A stretch of DNA of 61,491 bases, taken from contig JAJTGY010000020.1 in the NCBI GenBank assembly GCA_021298015.1, forward strand, positions 1-61,491. Reading direction: 5' to 3'. Positions 7,259 to 15,334 of the stretch are shown here, piece by piece. The position numbers were made by a program, and so were the translations under genes. The stretch's first letter is position 1; each line of letters starts with the position of its first letter. This DNA comes from Flammeovirgaceae bacterium. GTDB taxonomy: Bacteria > Bacteroidota > Bacteroidia > Cytophagales > Cyclobacteriaceae. Below the pieces are notes generated by a model. It was not told where the DNA came from and made no database searches. It worked only from the letters and a program-made list of their open reading frames with translations.

Positions 7259-10162
7259 ATGAACAAATTTTTTGTATTTCTTCTTTTTCTGCCCGTTTTG
7301 GCCTTTTCGCAGGACCAAGGCAAGGCCGGTACCGGCACGGGAAAAATCAGCGGTGCCATTCTGGATTCAGCCGGGCGTGTCCCGGTGGAATTCGCCACCG
7401 TAGCGCTTGTTGATACCAAGACCAATAAGCCGATCGATGGCTCCATTTGCGATGACAAGGGTCGTTTTTCAATTAAGAATATCCCTGCCGGGCAGTACGT
7501 ACTTTCCATCTCCTTTATTGGATACAAAACCATCACAAAAGGTCCATTTACGGTAGCGGAACGAGGCACCGATATTAATACGGGGGCGATCATTATTCAG
7601 CAGGAAACCGAGGTCCTTCAAGAAGTGGTTGTGGAAGGGCAAAAGGAACTCATTGAAGAGAGAGTTGACCGCACCATTTACAACGCGGAAAATGATGCTA
7701 CCACGAAGGGCGGTGATGCCGCGGATGTGCTGCGGAGGGTACCTAACCTTTCGGTAGACCTGGATGGCAACGTGAGCCTGCGTGGAAGTCAGAATATTCT
7801 GGTGTTAATCAACAACAAGCCGTCCACCATTATGGCCAATTCGATTGCCGATGCGTTGAAGCAAATTCCGGCTGACCAAATCAAAACGGTAGAGGTGATC
7901 ACATCACCTTCTGCGAAGTACGATGCGGAAGGATCAGGTGGCATCATCAACATCATCACCAAGAAAAACACGTTACAGGGCCTTACGTTAAACATTGATG
8001 CCGGGGTCGGCTATCGCGGATCAAACCTGGGGCTCAGTGGCAACTACCGCAGGAAAAAGATGGGCTTCTCTCTGGGTGGCTTTGGCCGGGCGAATTACAA
8101 CATTGATGGTGCTTTCGAAAATCAACAGGCCACCAAATCGAACAACACCGACTACATCACCCAACAACAAGCCGGTAATCGCAGCGATGGTCTTTTTGGC
8201 AACTACAATTTGGGGTGGGACTATGATATCAACCAATATAACTCACTGGCGGCCTCGGTGCGCTATGGCGTGCGCAATAACAATTCCGCACAGGATGGGT
8301 TACTGACCGAGAATTTTACCAATGGGGCCTTAACTGGTTCATCCTTGCAAGATGTAATCACCAAAGACGAATCAGGCACCATCGATTTTAACCTGAGCTA
8401 CACCCGACTGTTTCCCAAAAAGGATCGAGAGCTAAGCTTCCTGGCGCTGTACAGTCGCAACGATCGTAACAACGATTTCAGCAATACCTATTTCACATCT
8501 GCCGGAGATATTGACTTTCGCAGAAAAAATGAAAATGACGGTTTGAACGAAGAGTACACTCTTCAACTGGATTATCAGACACCTCTGGGCACGAATCAGA
8601 TGTTGGAGTTCGGGGCGAAAAACATTTTGCGAAAGGTGTTGAGCGATTTTGCCTTCTTTGAAGCAACTGGTTCGGATGGTGAGTTTATTGCTTCGTCTAA
8701 TCCAAGTTTCAACAACCAGTTGAATTATAATCAAGATGTACTCTCAGGCTACGGTTCCTATACCTATAGCGCCAAGAGTGGCTACAGTTTCAAAACCGGT
8801 TTACGCTACGAGTACACCGTGATTAATGCGTTCAGCCGCACGGAAGAAGATATTGATATCCCGGAATACGGTGTACTCGTCCCCAGCATAAATGCTTCGA
8901 AGAAACTGAAGAACGGTACTATCAAGGCATCGTACAACAGGCGCATTCAACGGCCGTCCATTCAGTTCCTCAACCCCAATATTCAGGCATCCAATCCACT
9001 GAACATTACGATTGGTAATCCAACACTTGATCCTGAGTTCACCAACAACTTTGAAATCGGCTACAGCACCTTCATTAAAGGCACCTCCCTTAACTTCACG
9101 GGCTTTGTGCGCAACTCCAATAATGCAATTCAAAGTTTGCGCAATCCGCGGGGCGACACCATCGTGACCACCTACGATAATATCGGTATGGAGAATGCCT
9201 ATGGCGCCAGCATGTTTGCCAACGTCAACGTGGGCAAGCTTTCGCTGAATGGCGGGGGCGACATTTACTATGCTGATTTGGCAAACAATGTGCCTGACCC
9301 TACTCAAAACGCCTCGAATACCGGCTGGGTATACAGTGGGCGCCTGTTTGGCAGCTATGGGCTCGGCAAGGGCTGGGCGCTACAGTCATTCGCATTCTAC
9401 CGGGGGCGCAGGATTCAGCTGCAAGGTTTCCAAGGTGGTTTCGGAACGTATAGCCTGGGTGCGCGAAAGGAATTCAAAAACAAAAAGGGAAGCGTGGGCA
9501 TTGGTTTCGAAAACTTCCTTGCCCCGAACATGAAAATTCGGAATGCTACAGAGACGCTCACCATCAACCAAAGCAGCATTACCACGCTCAACAACTGGAG
9601 TGTGCGATTAAACTTCAGCTACCGCATCGGCAAGATGAGTTTTGATCAGCCCCGCAGGCGAGGTCGTTCCGTAAACAATGACGACTTGAAGGAAGGCGAT
9701 GGCGGCATGGCCGATGGTGGTGGTATGTCAGGCGGAGGCGGTGGAGGGGCAGGTGGTGCTGGCGGTCGCAACGGTCGCCCGGCAACAACTCCGGTGCCGG
9801 CTGCCGTGGGTGGTGCCGCAACCGCAACGGTAAAAGTTGACCCCACCGCTGTAATTGTGCCCGAGGGAACATGGAACTACACCGTTCAGTCACCGCAAGG
9901 TGGCGATGGCAAAATCGTCATCGAAAAGAATGGCGAACAACTTACCGGCACCATCACCAGTTCACGCATGAACCGCACGATGCCACTGGAGAATCTGAAA
10001 CTCAACGGGAATGAATTGAGCTTTGAGTATACGCTCTCCTTTGGAGGAAACTCGGTGAGCATCGGAGTGAAAGGCACGGTTTCCGGAGATGATTTCAGCG
10101 GAAACATGACATTGGGCCAGTTCGGTCAATTCCCCATGACGGCCAAGCGCAGCCAGCCATAG
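7259..10162 (+). CDS. TonB-dependent outer-membrane receptor with glycine-rich tail and extra C-terminal domain
   Basis: This 967-residue protein has a signal peptide, a carboxypeptidase-regulatory-like domain (about residues 25-115), a plug (R-V-P-N-L-S-V-D and N-K-P-S-T-I-M), and an outer-membrane beta-barrel of the family used by many Bacteroidota receptors. Unusually, the barrel end near residue 800 is followed by a Gly-rich and Pro/Ala-rich linker (about 815-870). A final domain of about 95 residues comes next, rich in beta strands (W-N-Y-T-V-Q-S-P-Q-G-G, F-G-G-N-S-V-S-I, V-K-G-T-V-S-G-D-D-F). The ligand is unknown and no SusD-type partner adjoins it. A hairpin terminator follows immediately. 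Confidence 0.9.
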   Translation: MNKFFVFLLFLPVLAFSQDQGKAGTGTGKISGAILDSAGRVPVEFATVALVDTKTNKPIDGSICDDKGRFSIKNIPAGQYVLSISFIGYKTITKGPFTVAERGTDINTGAIIIQQETEVLQEVVVEGQKELIEERVDRTIYNAENDATTKGGDAADVLRRVPNLSVDLDGNVSLRGSQNILVLINNKPSTIMANSIADALKQIPADQIKTVEVITSPSAKYDAEGSGGIINIITKKNTLQGLTLNIDAGVGYRGSNLGLSGNYRRKKMGFSLGGFGRANYNIDGAFENQQATKSNNTDYITQQQAGNRSDGLFGNYNLGWDYDINQYNSLAASVRYGVRNNNSAQDGLLTENFTNGALTGSSLQDVITKDESGTIDFNLSYTRLFPKKDRELSFLALYSRNDRNNDFSNTYFTSAGDIDFRRKNENDGLNEEYTLQLDYQTPLGTNQMLEFGAKNILRKVLSDFAFFEATGSDGEFIASSNPSFNNQLNYNQDVLSGYGSYTYSAKSGYSFKTGLRYEYTVINAFSRTEEDIDIPEYGVLVPSINASKKLKNGTIKASYNRRIQRPSIQFLNPNIQASNPLNITIGNPTLDPEFTNNFEIGYSTFIKGTSLNFTGFVRNSNNAIQSLRNPRGDTIVTTYDNIGMENAYGASMFANVNVGKLSLNGGGDIYYADLANNVPDPTQNASNTGWVYSGRLFGSYGLGKGWALQSFAFYRGRRIQLQGFQGGFGTYSLGARKEFKNKKGSVGIGFENFLAPNMKIRNATETLTINQSSITTLNNWSVRLNFSYRIGKMSFDQPRRRGRSVNNDDLKEGDGGMADGGGMSGGGGGGAGGAGGRNGRPATTPVPAAVGGAATATVKVDPTAVIVPEGTWNYTVQSPQGGDGKIVIEKNGEQLTGTITSSRMNRTMPLENLKLNGNELSFEYTLSFGGNSVSIGVKGTVSGDDFSGNMTLGQFGQFPMTAKRSQP

Positions 10163-10182
10163 CCGGTAAAGACGAGATGTTC

Positions 10183-10218
10183 AAAAAAGGTGAGTCGTAA
10201 CGATTCACCTTTTTTTTT
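10183..10218. terminator. Bidirectional intrinsic terminator after the TonB receptor
   Basis: An A-run followed by GGTGAGTCG pairs across the loop TAA with CGATTCACC and a T-run of eight. The result is a near-perfect stem with one G-T wobble and A/T tails on both sides. It lies 20 bp after the receptor stop and ends the receptor transcript. It also argues that the permease starts at 10232 and not at the GTG inside this hairpin. Confidence 0.85.
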
Positions 10219-10231
10219 CAACTTGCTGATC

Positions 10232-11527
10232 ATGGCGCAACCCAAAATCGGATTTTGGACCAGCACTTCGCTGGTGATGGGCAATATGATTGCCTCCGCC
10301 ATGTTCATGCTACCGGCCGCACTAGCCTCGTTTGGCAGCATCAGCCTCATCGGATGGCTGGTGTCCGGTGCCGGGGCTGTTTGCCTGGCATTGGTGTTCA
10401 GCTGGCTGAGCCAGCTAATGCCCTTGGCCAATGGTGGCCCCTATGCGTACACACGCGAAGGCCTTGGCGACTTCGCAGCCTTTCTGGTGGGTTGGGGGTA
10501 TTGGATTTCCGTTTGGTCAACCAATGCGGCTATCTCGGTTGCCTTCATCAGCTACCTCACGGTGTTCTTTCCGGTTTTAGGGGTCAATGCCTTCTATGCT
10601 GTGGCCGTGGGCCTCGGTAGTATCTGGTTGCTGACGTGGATCAATGCCCATGGCCTTAAGAAAGCGGGCGCAGTTCAACTGGTGACCACCATATTGAAGA
10701 TTGCACCTCTCATATTAGTCACAATGGGTGGAGCCTTTTTCATTCAGACGGAGAACTACCAACCATTCAACAGCAGCGGTACATCAGATATGGCCGCCAT
10801 TACTTCAACCGCCACATTGACCTTATTTGCTTTTATGGGGCTGGAGTGTGCCACCATTCCCTCGGGCAGTGTGGCGAATGCCGGCAAGACCATTGCCCGC
10901 GCCACGCTGGTTGGCACACTCGCGGTCACCGTCTTGTATGTGTTGGGTACGGTGGTGATTATGGGAGTTCTTTCGCCTGAGCTGTTGAAGAACTCGAAGG
11001 CGCCTTTCGCGGATGCGGCCACCTACCTGTGGGGCGATTGGGCGGGCTACGTGGTAGCGGCCGGTGCTGTGATATCAACTTTTGGAGCACTGAATGGGTG
11101 GATTATTATGCAAGGCCAGATCCCAGCAGCGGCAGCAGCCGATCGCTTATTCCCCTCGTCTTTTGGTAAATTGAACAAGCGCGGGGCGCCCGTTTTAAGT
11201 CTGGTCGTATCGAGCACCTTAATCTCGCTCTTGCTGTTCATGAACTTCAGCCGTAACCTGGCCGACACGTACCGGTTCATCATTCTGATTTCGACCATGA
11301 CGGTTCTGGTTGCCTTTTTGTTTTCGAGTGTGTCGTATCTGGTATTGGCCGTGCGTTCAGGAGATACCCGGTGGAACCAGCCATGGAAATTTCTTATCGC
11401 GATCATCGCGTTCGTCTACTCGCTCTGGGCCGTGGCAGGATCGGGTCAGGAGGCGGTTTACTGGGGATTCCTGCTCTTGATTGCAGGGGTACCCCTTTAT
11501 GGCATCAGTAGGATACTACGGGTTTAG
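10232..11527 (+). CDS. APC-superfamily amino acid/polyamine permease (AdiC/YjdE-like)
   Basis: The ATG at 10232 is chosen because the upstream GTG lies inside a terminator hairpin. The 431-residue product is almost entirely hydrophobic with about 12 membrane segments. It opens with the APC signature G-F-W-T-S-T-S-L-V-M-G-N-M-I-A-S-A, whose broken first helix (G-N-M-I-A-S) forms the substrate site of AdiC-type transporters. G-L-E-C-A-T-I-P-S-G in TM6 also fits the arginine/agmatine and basic-amino-acid antiporter branch. The substrate is not certain. The gene is flanked by terminators on both sides, so it appears to be a single-gene unit. Confidence 0.9.
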   Translation: MAQPKIGFWTSTSLVMGNMIASAMFMLPAALASFGSISLIGWLVSGAGAVCLALVFSWLSQLMPLANGGPYAYTREGLGDFAAFLVGWGYWISVWSTNAAISVAFISYLTVFFPVLGVNAFYAVAVGLGSIWLLTWINAHGLKKAGAVQLVTTILKIAPLILVTMGGAFFIQTENYQPFNSSGTSDMAAITSTATLTLFAFMGLECATIPSGSVANAGKTIARATLVGTLAVTVLYVLGTVVIMGVLSPELLKNSKAPFADAATYLWGDWAGYVVAAGAVISTFGALNGWIIMQGQIPAAAAADRLFPSSFGKLNKRGAPVLSLVVSSTLISLLLFMNFSRNLADTYRFIILISTMTVLVAFLFSSVSYLVLAVRSGDTRWNQPWKFLIAIIAFVYSLWAVAGSGQEAVYWGFLLLIAGVPLYGISRILRV

Positions 11528-11616
11528 AACTGGTACCGGAGAAGATATCGATATGTGACTTACGCCATTGCGCCACTTTGCAACCCATAATTCAGTCATC
11601 GAATAATTTGAAACAT

Positions 11617-11646
11617 AAAAAACCCGGAATCACTTCCGGGCTTTTT
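11617..11646. terminator. Intrinsic terminator between the permease and the fad operon
   Basis: CCCGGAA-TCAC-TTCCGGG is a perfect 7-bp stem with a 4-nt loop, preceded by six A and followed by five T after one C. It can terminate the permease on the plus strand and the converging fad operon on the minus strand. Confidence 0.85.
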
Positions 11647-11736
11647 CGTTGTTCGTAGTTGGCTATTCGTTTTTCATGTGCTTCGAACAACCAACAACTA
11701 ACAACTAACAACCAACAACCAACAACCAACTACGAT
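11646..11736. repeat. 7-bp periodic inverted repeat array, element A (3' of fadE)
   Basis: The right part (11688-11736) is seven consecutive 7-mers of the type CAACCAA or CAACTAA. The left part (11646-11669) holds the complementary pattern in shorter, diverged form, including CGTAGTTGG opposite CCAACTACG. The array stops 3 bp before the fadE stop codon. It shares unit and arrangement with elements B, C and D in the other gaps of this operon. Confidence 0.85.
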
Positions 11737-11739
11737 AAT

Positions 11740-13542
11740 TTAAAACGGATACTCTCCTTTGTCAATCACCCGGTTCGCCACCTTGCGTCTGGCTTCCTTG
11801 AGATTGTAAGGATCGATTTTGGTGAATCGCTTCAGGCCCATCAACATCAAGCGCAATTCGTCACCCTCGGCAAAGGCGCTGATGGCTTCGCGACCGGCTT
11901 CGGCAGCGCGGTTCACGGCATGGTGCAAGTAGATCATGGCCATGGCTTTCTCCAACTCGCAGGCGGCTTCGCCCCGTTGGCTGATCATTTTCTCCACGCG
12001 CAGCAGGCACGACTCGGCCACGTAGCCTTCGATGAGCATATCGGCCAGATTCATGAGTACTTCCTGCTCTTCGCTGAGTTTCATCATGTACTTCTGTACG
12101 GCTGCTCCGGCTGCCATCAGCCCCGCTTTCTTCAGGTTGGCGATTACTTTTTTCTCTTTCGCGAATACGCCATCATCCTCGCCTCTGCCAAAATCCGGGA
12201 CGCTCATCAGCTCTTTCTGCACGGCCATGGCAGGTGCCATCAGATCTAACGTACCTTTCATAGCGCGTTTCAGCAGCATGTCGATGGTGAGCATGCGGTT
12301 GATTTCGTTGGTGCCTTCAAAGATCCGGTTGATGCGCGCATCGCGGTAGGCGCGGTCCATCGGCCCTTCGGCCGAGAAGCCCATGCCGCCATAAATCTGT
12401 ACGCCTTCGTCTACCACAAAGTCGAGCACCTCACTGCCATGCACCTTCATAATGGCGCACTCAATGGCAAATTCTTCAAGTGACTTGAGACGTGCCTGGC
12501 TGCTATCCATGCCACTGGCGATGAACGCGTGGTACGCATCTTCAATATTCTGGCTGGCGCGGTAGTGCGCTGACTCCGAAGCAAATATTTTGGTCGTCAT
12601 TTCGGCCAGCTTGTGCTTAATGGCACCAAAGTTGGCGATGGATGTACCGAACTGCTTGCGCTCATTCGCGTAACGTACTGCGGTGCTCACCGTCATCTTG
12701 CAACCACCCAGTGCAGCAACGCCCAGTTTGATTCGCCCGATGTTGAGGATGTTCACGGCAATCTTGAAACCATTTTCGCGCTCGCTCAACATATTCTCTA
12801 CCGGCACTTTGCAGTCGTTAAAGAAAATCTGGCGTGTAGATGAGCCTTTGATGCCCATCTTTTTCTCTTCTTCGTTCATGGTGATGCCACCAAAGGCTTT
12901 CTCCACGATGAAGGCAGTGAGGTTCTTGTCGTTGTCAATTTTGGCGAACACCACATACACATCCGCGAAGCCACCGTTGGTAATCCACATCTTCTGGCCG
13001 TTGAGAATGTAATGCTTGCCGTCTGCCGAAAGTGTGGCTTTCGTTTTGCCGGAATTCGCGTCTGAGCCCGAATCGGGTTCGGTCAGACAGTACGCAGCCT
13101 TCCATTTTCCGGAAGCCAGATTTGGGATGTATTTTTTCTTTTGCGCTTCGCTGCCATAATACAGGATGGGCAGTGTGCCGATGCCGGTGTGCGCGGAGAT
13201 GGCCACCGCGAACGAATGCCCGGCCCCCAGCACTTCGGCTACCAGCATGGTGGAGTTGAAGTCCATGCCAAAGCCACCGAGTTCCTGCGGTACAGAAGTC
13301 CCCAGCAAGCCGAGTTCGCCTGCCTTGTCGAGCAAGTTGGGCATCAGCTCCGGATGTTTCATCGAGTCGATTTCGTCCAGGCGTGGGTATACCTCCTGTT
13401 TCAGGAAGTCTTTGCAGGTCTGGGCGATCATGCGTTGCTCTTCGGTAAACTCTTCGGGAATGAAGATGTCGTGTGCGCTGGTCTCGCGGATGAGGAATTC
13501 TCCGCCTTTGATTGCTTGTTTGGTCTCTACTGCTGTTGCCAT
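11740..13542 (-). CDS. fadE: Acyl-CoA dehydrogenase (FadE-type, long)
   Basis: This 600-residue flavoenzyme introduces the alpha-beta double bond in acyl-CoA, the first step of beta-oxidation. Family signatures are A-Y-C-L-T-E-P-D-S-G-S-D (FAD/substrate region), W-I-T-N-G-G, and near residue 415 the catalytic-loop region R-I-F-E-G-T-N-E-I-N-R. The extra C-terminal 170 residues beyond the standard 380-residue fold match the long form found in the Bacillus subtilis fadNAE operon. It is the last gene of the minus-strand unit marR-fadN-fadA-fadE. The four-helix-bundle gene and repeat element B separate it from fadA. Confidence 0.93.
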   Translation of the reverse strand: MATAVETKQAIKGGEFLIRETSAHDIFIPEEFTEEQRMIAQTCKDFLKQEVYPRLDEIDSMKHPELMPNLLDKAGELGLLGTSVPQELGGFGMDFNSTMLVAEVLGAGHSFAVAISAHTGIGTLPILYYGSEAQKKKYIPNLASGKWKAAYCLTEPDSGSDANSGKTKATLSADGKHYILNGQKMWITNGGFADVYVVFAKIDNDKNLTAFIVEKAFGGITMNEEEKKMGIKGSSTRQIFFNDCKVPVENMLSERENGFKIAVNILNIGRIKLGVAALGGCKMTVSTAVRYANERKQFGTSIANFGAIKHKLAEMTTKIFASESAHYRASQNIEDAYHAFIASGMDSSQARLKSLEEFAIECAIMKVHGSEVLDFVVDEGVQIYGGMGFSAEGPMDRAYRDARINRIFEGTNEINRMLTIDMLLKRAMKGTLDLMAPAMAVQKELMSVPDFGRGEDDGVFAKEKKVIANLKKAGLMAAGAAVQKYMMKLSEEQEVLMNLADMLIEGYVAESCLLRVEKMISQRGEAACELEKAMAMIYLHHAVNRAAEAGREAISAFAEGDELRLMLMGLKRFTKIDPYNLKEARRKVANRVIDKGEYPF

Positions 13543-13543
13543 A

Positions 13544-13592
13544 TTGGTTGGTAGTTCTTAGTTGATAGTTGATAGTTGTTAGTTCTTAGTTG
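13544..13592. repeat. 7-bp periodic repeat array, element B left arm
   Basis: Seven consecutive 7-mers of the type TTAGTTG (variants TTGGTTG, GTAGTTC, ATAGTTG) run without interruption. They start 2 bp outside the fadE start codon and include the stop of the S23-type gene. The matching inverted arm is at 14051-14078, so the S23-type gene sits inside the inverted pair. Confidence 0.9.
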
Positions 13593-14037
13593 GTATTTTT
13601 TGGTTTTTGGGTGGGAGGGATTCGATGTCTGCATTATAGTCTACAAATTGTTCATTGACGGCTGTTGCTGAATGTCCGGTCGATCGCTTCTGGAAGTAAT
13701 TGATGAAGCCACTCAACAATCTCTTGCACGATTTGATTCGAACCATCGCGTGGTCTAGATCTTCAGCGGATACGTATTTTAAATCATAAGCGATCAATAC
13801 TTGCGTTTCAACTTCGTATAAGCTGCCCCGGGCGATATAAAACAATTGAATAGAGTCTTTAAAGTGATTGCGACCACAACCTTCAGCGATGTTGGAAGGT
13901 ATCGAAACGGCCGCTCGCCTTAGTTGATTAGTTAGTCCAAATTGTTCTTCCTTAGGGAACGACTTGGATAGTTCATAAATCTGCCGCACCAAATCCTTGG
14001 CTTGTTTCCAAACTTCCAAATCTGTATACGACTCCAT
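13579..14037 (-). CDS. Four-helix-bundle protein (23S rRNA intervening-sequence, S23 family)
   Basis: This 152-residue protein matches the S23/IVP four-helix-bundle family: the start D-L-E-V-W-K-Q-A is followed by F-P-K-E-E-Q-F-G-L-T-N-Q-L-R-R-A and S-I-P-S-N-I-A-E-G. These proteins were first seen inside intervening sequences of 23S rRNA genes and are also scattered in intergenic DNA of Bacteroidota; their biochemical role is not established. Here the gene interrupts the spacing between fadA and fadE, and its 3' end runs into the 7-bp repeat array. The extra, low-complexity C-terminal residues may be read-through into that repeat. It is out of place in a beta-oxidation operon and looks like an insertion. 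Confidence 0.88.
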   Translation of the reverse strand: MESYTDLEVWKQAKDLVRQIYELSKSFPKEEQFGLTNQLRRAAVSIPSNIAEGCGRNHFKDSIQLFYIARGSLYEVETQVLIAYDLKYVSAEDLDHAMVRIKSCKRLLSGFINYFQKRSTGHSATAVNEQFVDYNADIESLPPKNQKIPTKN

Positions 14038-14050
14038 GTCTTCCTACCGA

Positions 14051-14078
14051 CAACTACGAACTAACAACCAACAACTAA
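14051..14078. repeat. 7-bp periodic repeat array, element B right arm
   Basis: Four consecutive 7-mers (CAACTAC, GAACTAA, CAACCAA, CAACTAA) form the inverted counterpart of the array at 13544-13592. The fadA stop codon is embedded in the last unit. Confidence 0.85.
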
Positions 14079-15250
14079 TTCAATAATTCATAAACCCCCG
14101 CCACGCCCTGGCCGCCACCGACACAAGCGGTTACCATACCGTACTTCTTGTTCTGTCTGCGGAGTTCGTTGAAGAGCTGTACGGAAAGGCGTGCACCCGA
14201 TGATCCGAGGGGATGACCCACGGCAATGGCGCCTCCGTTTACGTTCAGTTTGCTGCGGTCGATGCCGAGCTCTTTTACCACGCCCAATGCCTGTGCAGCA
14301 AAGGCTTCGTTCAACTCAATAAGGTCGATGTCATCCAGTTGCTTGCCTGCGATCTTCAGCGCCTTGGGGATAGCCGCCACCGGCCCGATGCCCATGATGC
14401 GCGGTTCTACGCCAGCTACGGCATAGCTGACCAGTCGGGCAATCGGTTTCAGGTTGAGCTGCTTTACCATCCGCTCGCTCACGACCATCACAAACGCAGC
14501 GCCATCCGAAGTCTGCGAAGAATTTCCTGCCGTTACCGTTCCACCCATGGCAAAGGCGGGCTTCAACTTTGCGAGGCCTTCCACCGTAGTGTCGGCACGA
14601 ATGCCTTCATCGGTGGCCACCACGAACTCGCGGGTTTTCTTCTTCATGGTTTCATCCACGTAGGTTTCCTTCACCGTGATCGGCACCACCTCGTCTTTGA
14701 ATTTGCCCGCTTTCCATGCCGCGGCTGCCTTCATGTGCGATTCGTACGAAAACTGGTCTTGCTCCTCGCGGGTGATCTTGAATTGCTTCGAGACTTCCTC
14801 GGCCGTAAGGCCCATGCTGGTGTAGTAGTTCGGGTTGTCTTTGGCGATGGCCCAGTTGAGCGCGGTTTTAAAGCCCATCACGGGCACCATGCTCATTGAC
14901 TCGGTGCCTCCGGCAATGATGATGTCTGCCTGCCCGGCCTGAATCCGCTGGCTGGCGATGGCGATCGTTTCCAAACCTGATCCGCAGTAGCGATTCACCA
15001 CCATGCCGGGCACATCAACGCCAAGCGCTAGCAGCGAAATCATGCGGCCCATTTGCATGCCCTGCTCAGCCTCCGGCACCGCGTTGCCCACGATGAGGTC
15101 GTCCACCATCTTGTTTTCTACGCCCGGCACTGATTTCACCAGGTGCTTGATCACGTCAGCGGCAAGGTCATCCGGCCGCGTAAAACGAAATCCACCTTTT
15201 TTGGCTTTGCCAACGCCTGTTCTGAATCCGGCTACGATGTATGCATCCAT
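14075..15250 (-). CDS. fadA: Acetyl-CoA C-acyltransferase (3-ketoacyl-CoA thiolase)
   Basis: This 391-residue thiolase carries out the last step of beta-oxidation, cleaving 3-ketoacyl-CoA with CoA. The acyl-accepting Cys89 lies in N-R-Y-C-G-S-G-L-E. The C-terminal catalytic segments are [10 protein letters not shown] and A-C-V-G-G-G-Q-G. The length is standard for the family. The gene lies between fadN and fadE in the same orientation, as in Bacillus subtilis fadNAE. Its stop codon lies in repeat element B and its start is 3 bp from element C. Confidence 0.95.
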   Translation of the reverse strand: MDAYIVAGFRTGVGKAKKGGFRFTRPDDLAADVIKHLVKSVPGVENKMVDDLIVGNAVPEAEQGMQMGRMISLLALGVDVPGMVVNRYCGSGLETIAIASQRIQAGQADIIIAGGTESMSMVPVMGFKTALNWAIAKDNPNYYTSMGLTAEEVSKQFKITREEQDQFSYESHMKAAAAWKAGKFKDEVVPITVKETYVDETMKKKTREFVVATDEGIRADTTVEGLAKLKPAFAMGGTVTAGNSSQTSDGAAFVMVVSERMVKQLNLKPIARLVSYAVAGVEPRIMGIGPVAAIPKALKIAGKQLDDIDLIELNEAFAAQALGVVKELGIDRSKLNVNGGAIAVGHPLGSSGARLSVQLFNELRRQNKKYGMVTACVGGGQGVAGVYELLN

Positions 15251-15253
15251 ACT

Positions 15254-15328
15254 TTAGTTGTTAGTTATTAGTTGAAAGTTGTTAGGATGGCATTAGTCTA
15301 GCAACTAACAACCATCAACTAACAACCA
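15254..15328. repeat. 7-bp periodic inverted repeat, element C (between fadN and fadA)
   Basis: The left arm (15254-15285) is TTAGTTG-type 7-mers and the right arm (15302-15328) is CAACTAA and CAACCAT 7-mers, separated by about 16 bp. In the mRNA this gap can fold into a long imperfect hairpin. No coding sequence lies between the arms. Confidence 0.9.
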
Positions 15329-15334
15329 TTTCGT

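Noticed and set aside
13579-14037. S23-type gene as sign of a nearby 23S rRNA gene
   Set aside because: No rRNA sequence is seen anywhere in the window; such genes also occur alone in intergenic DNA.
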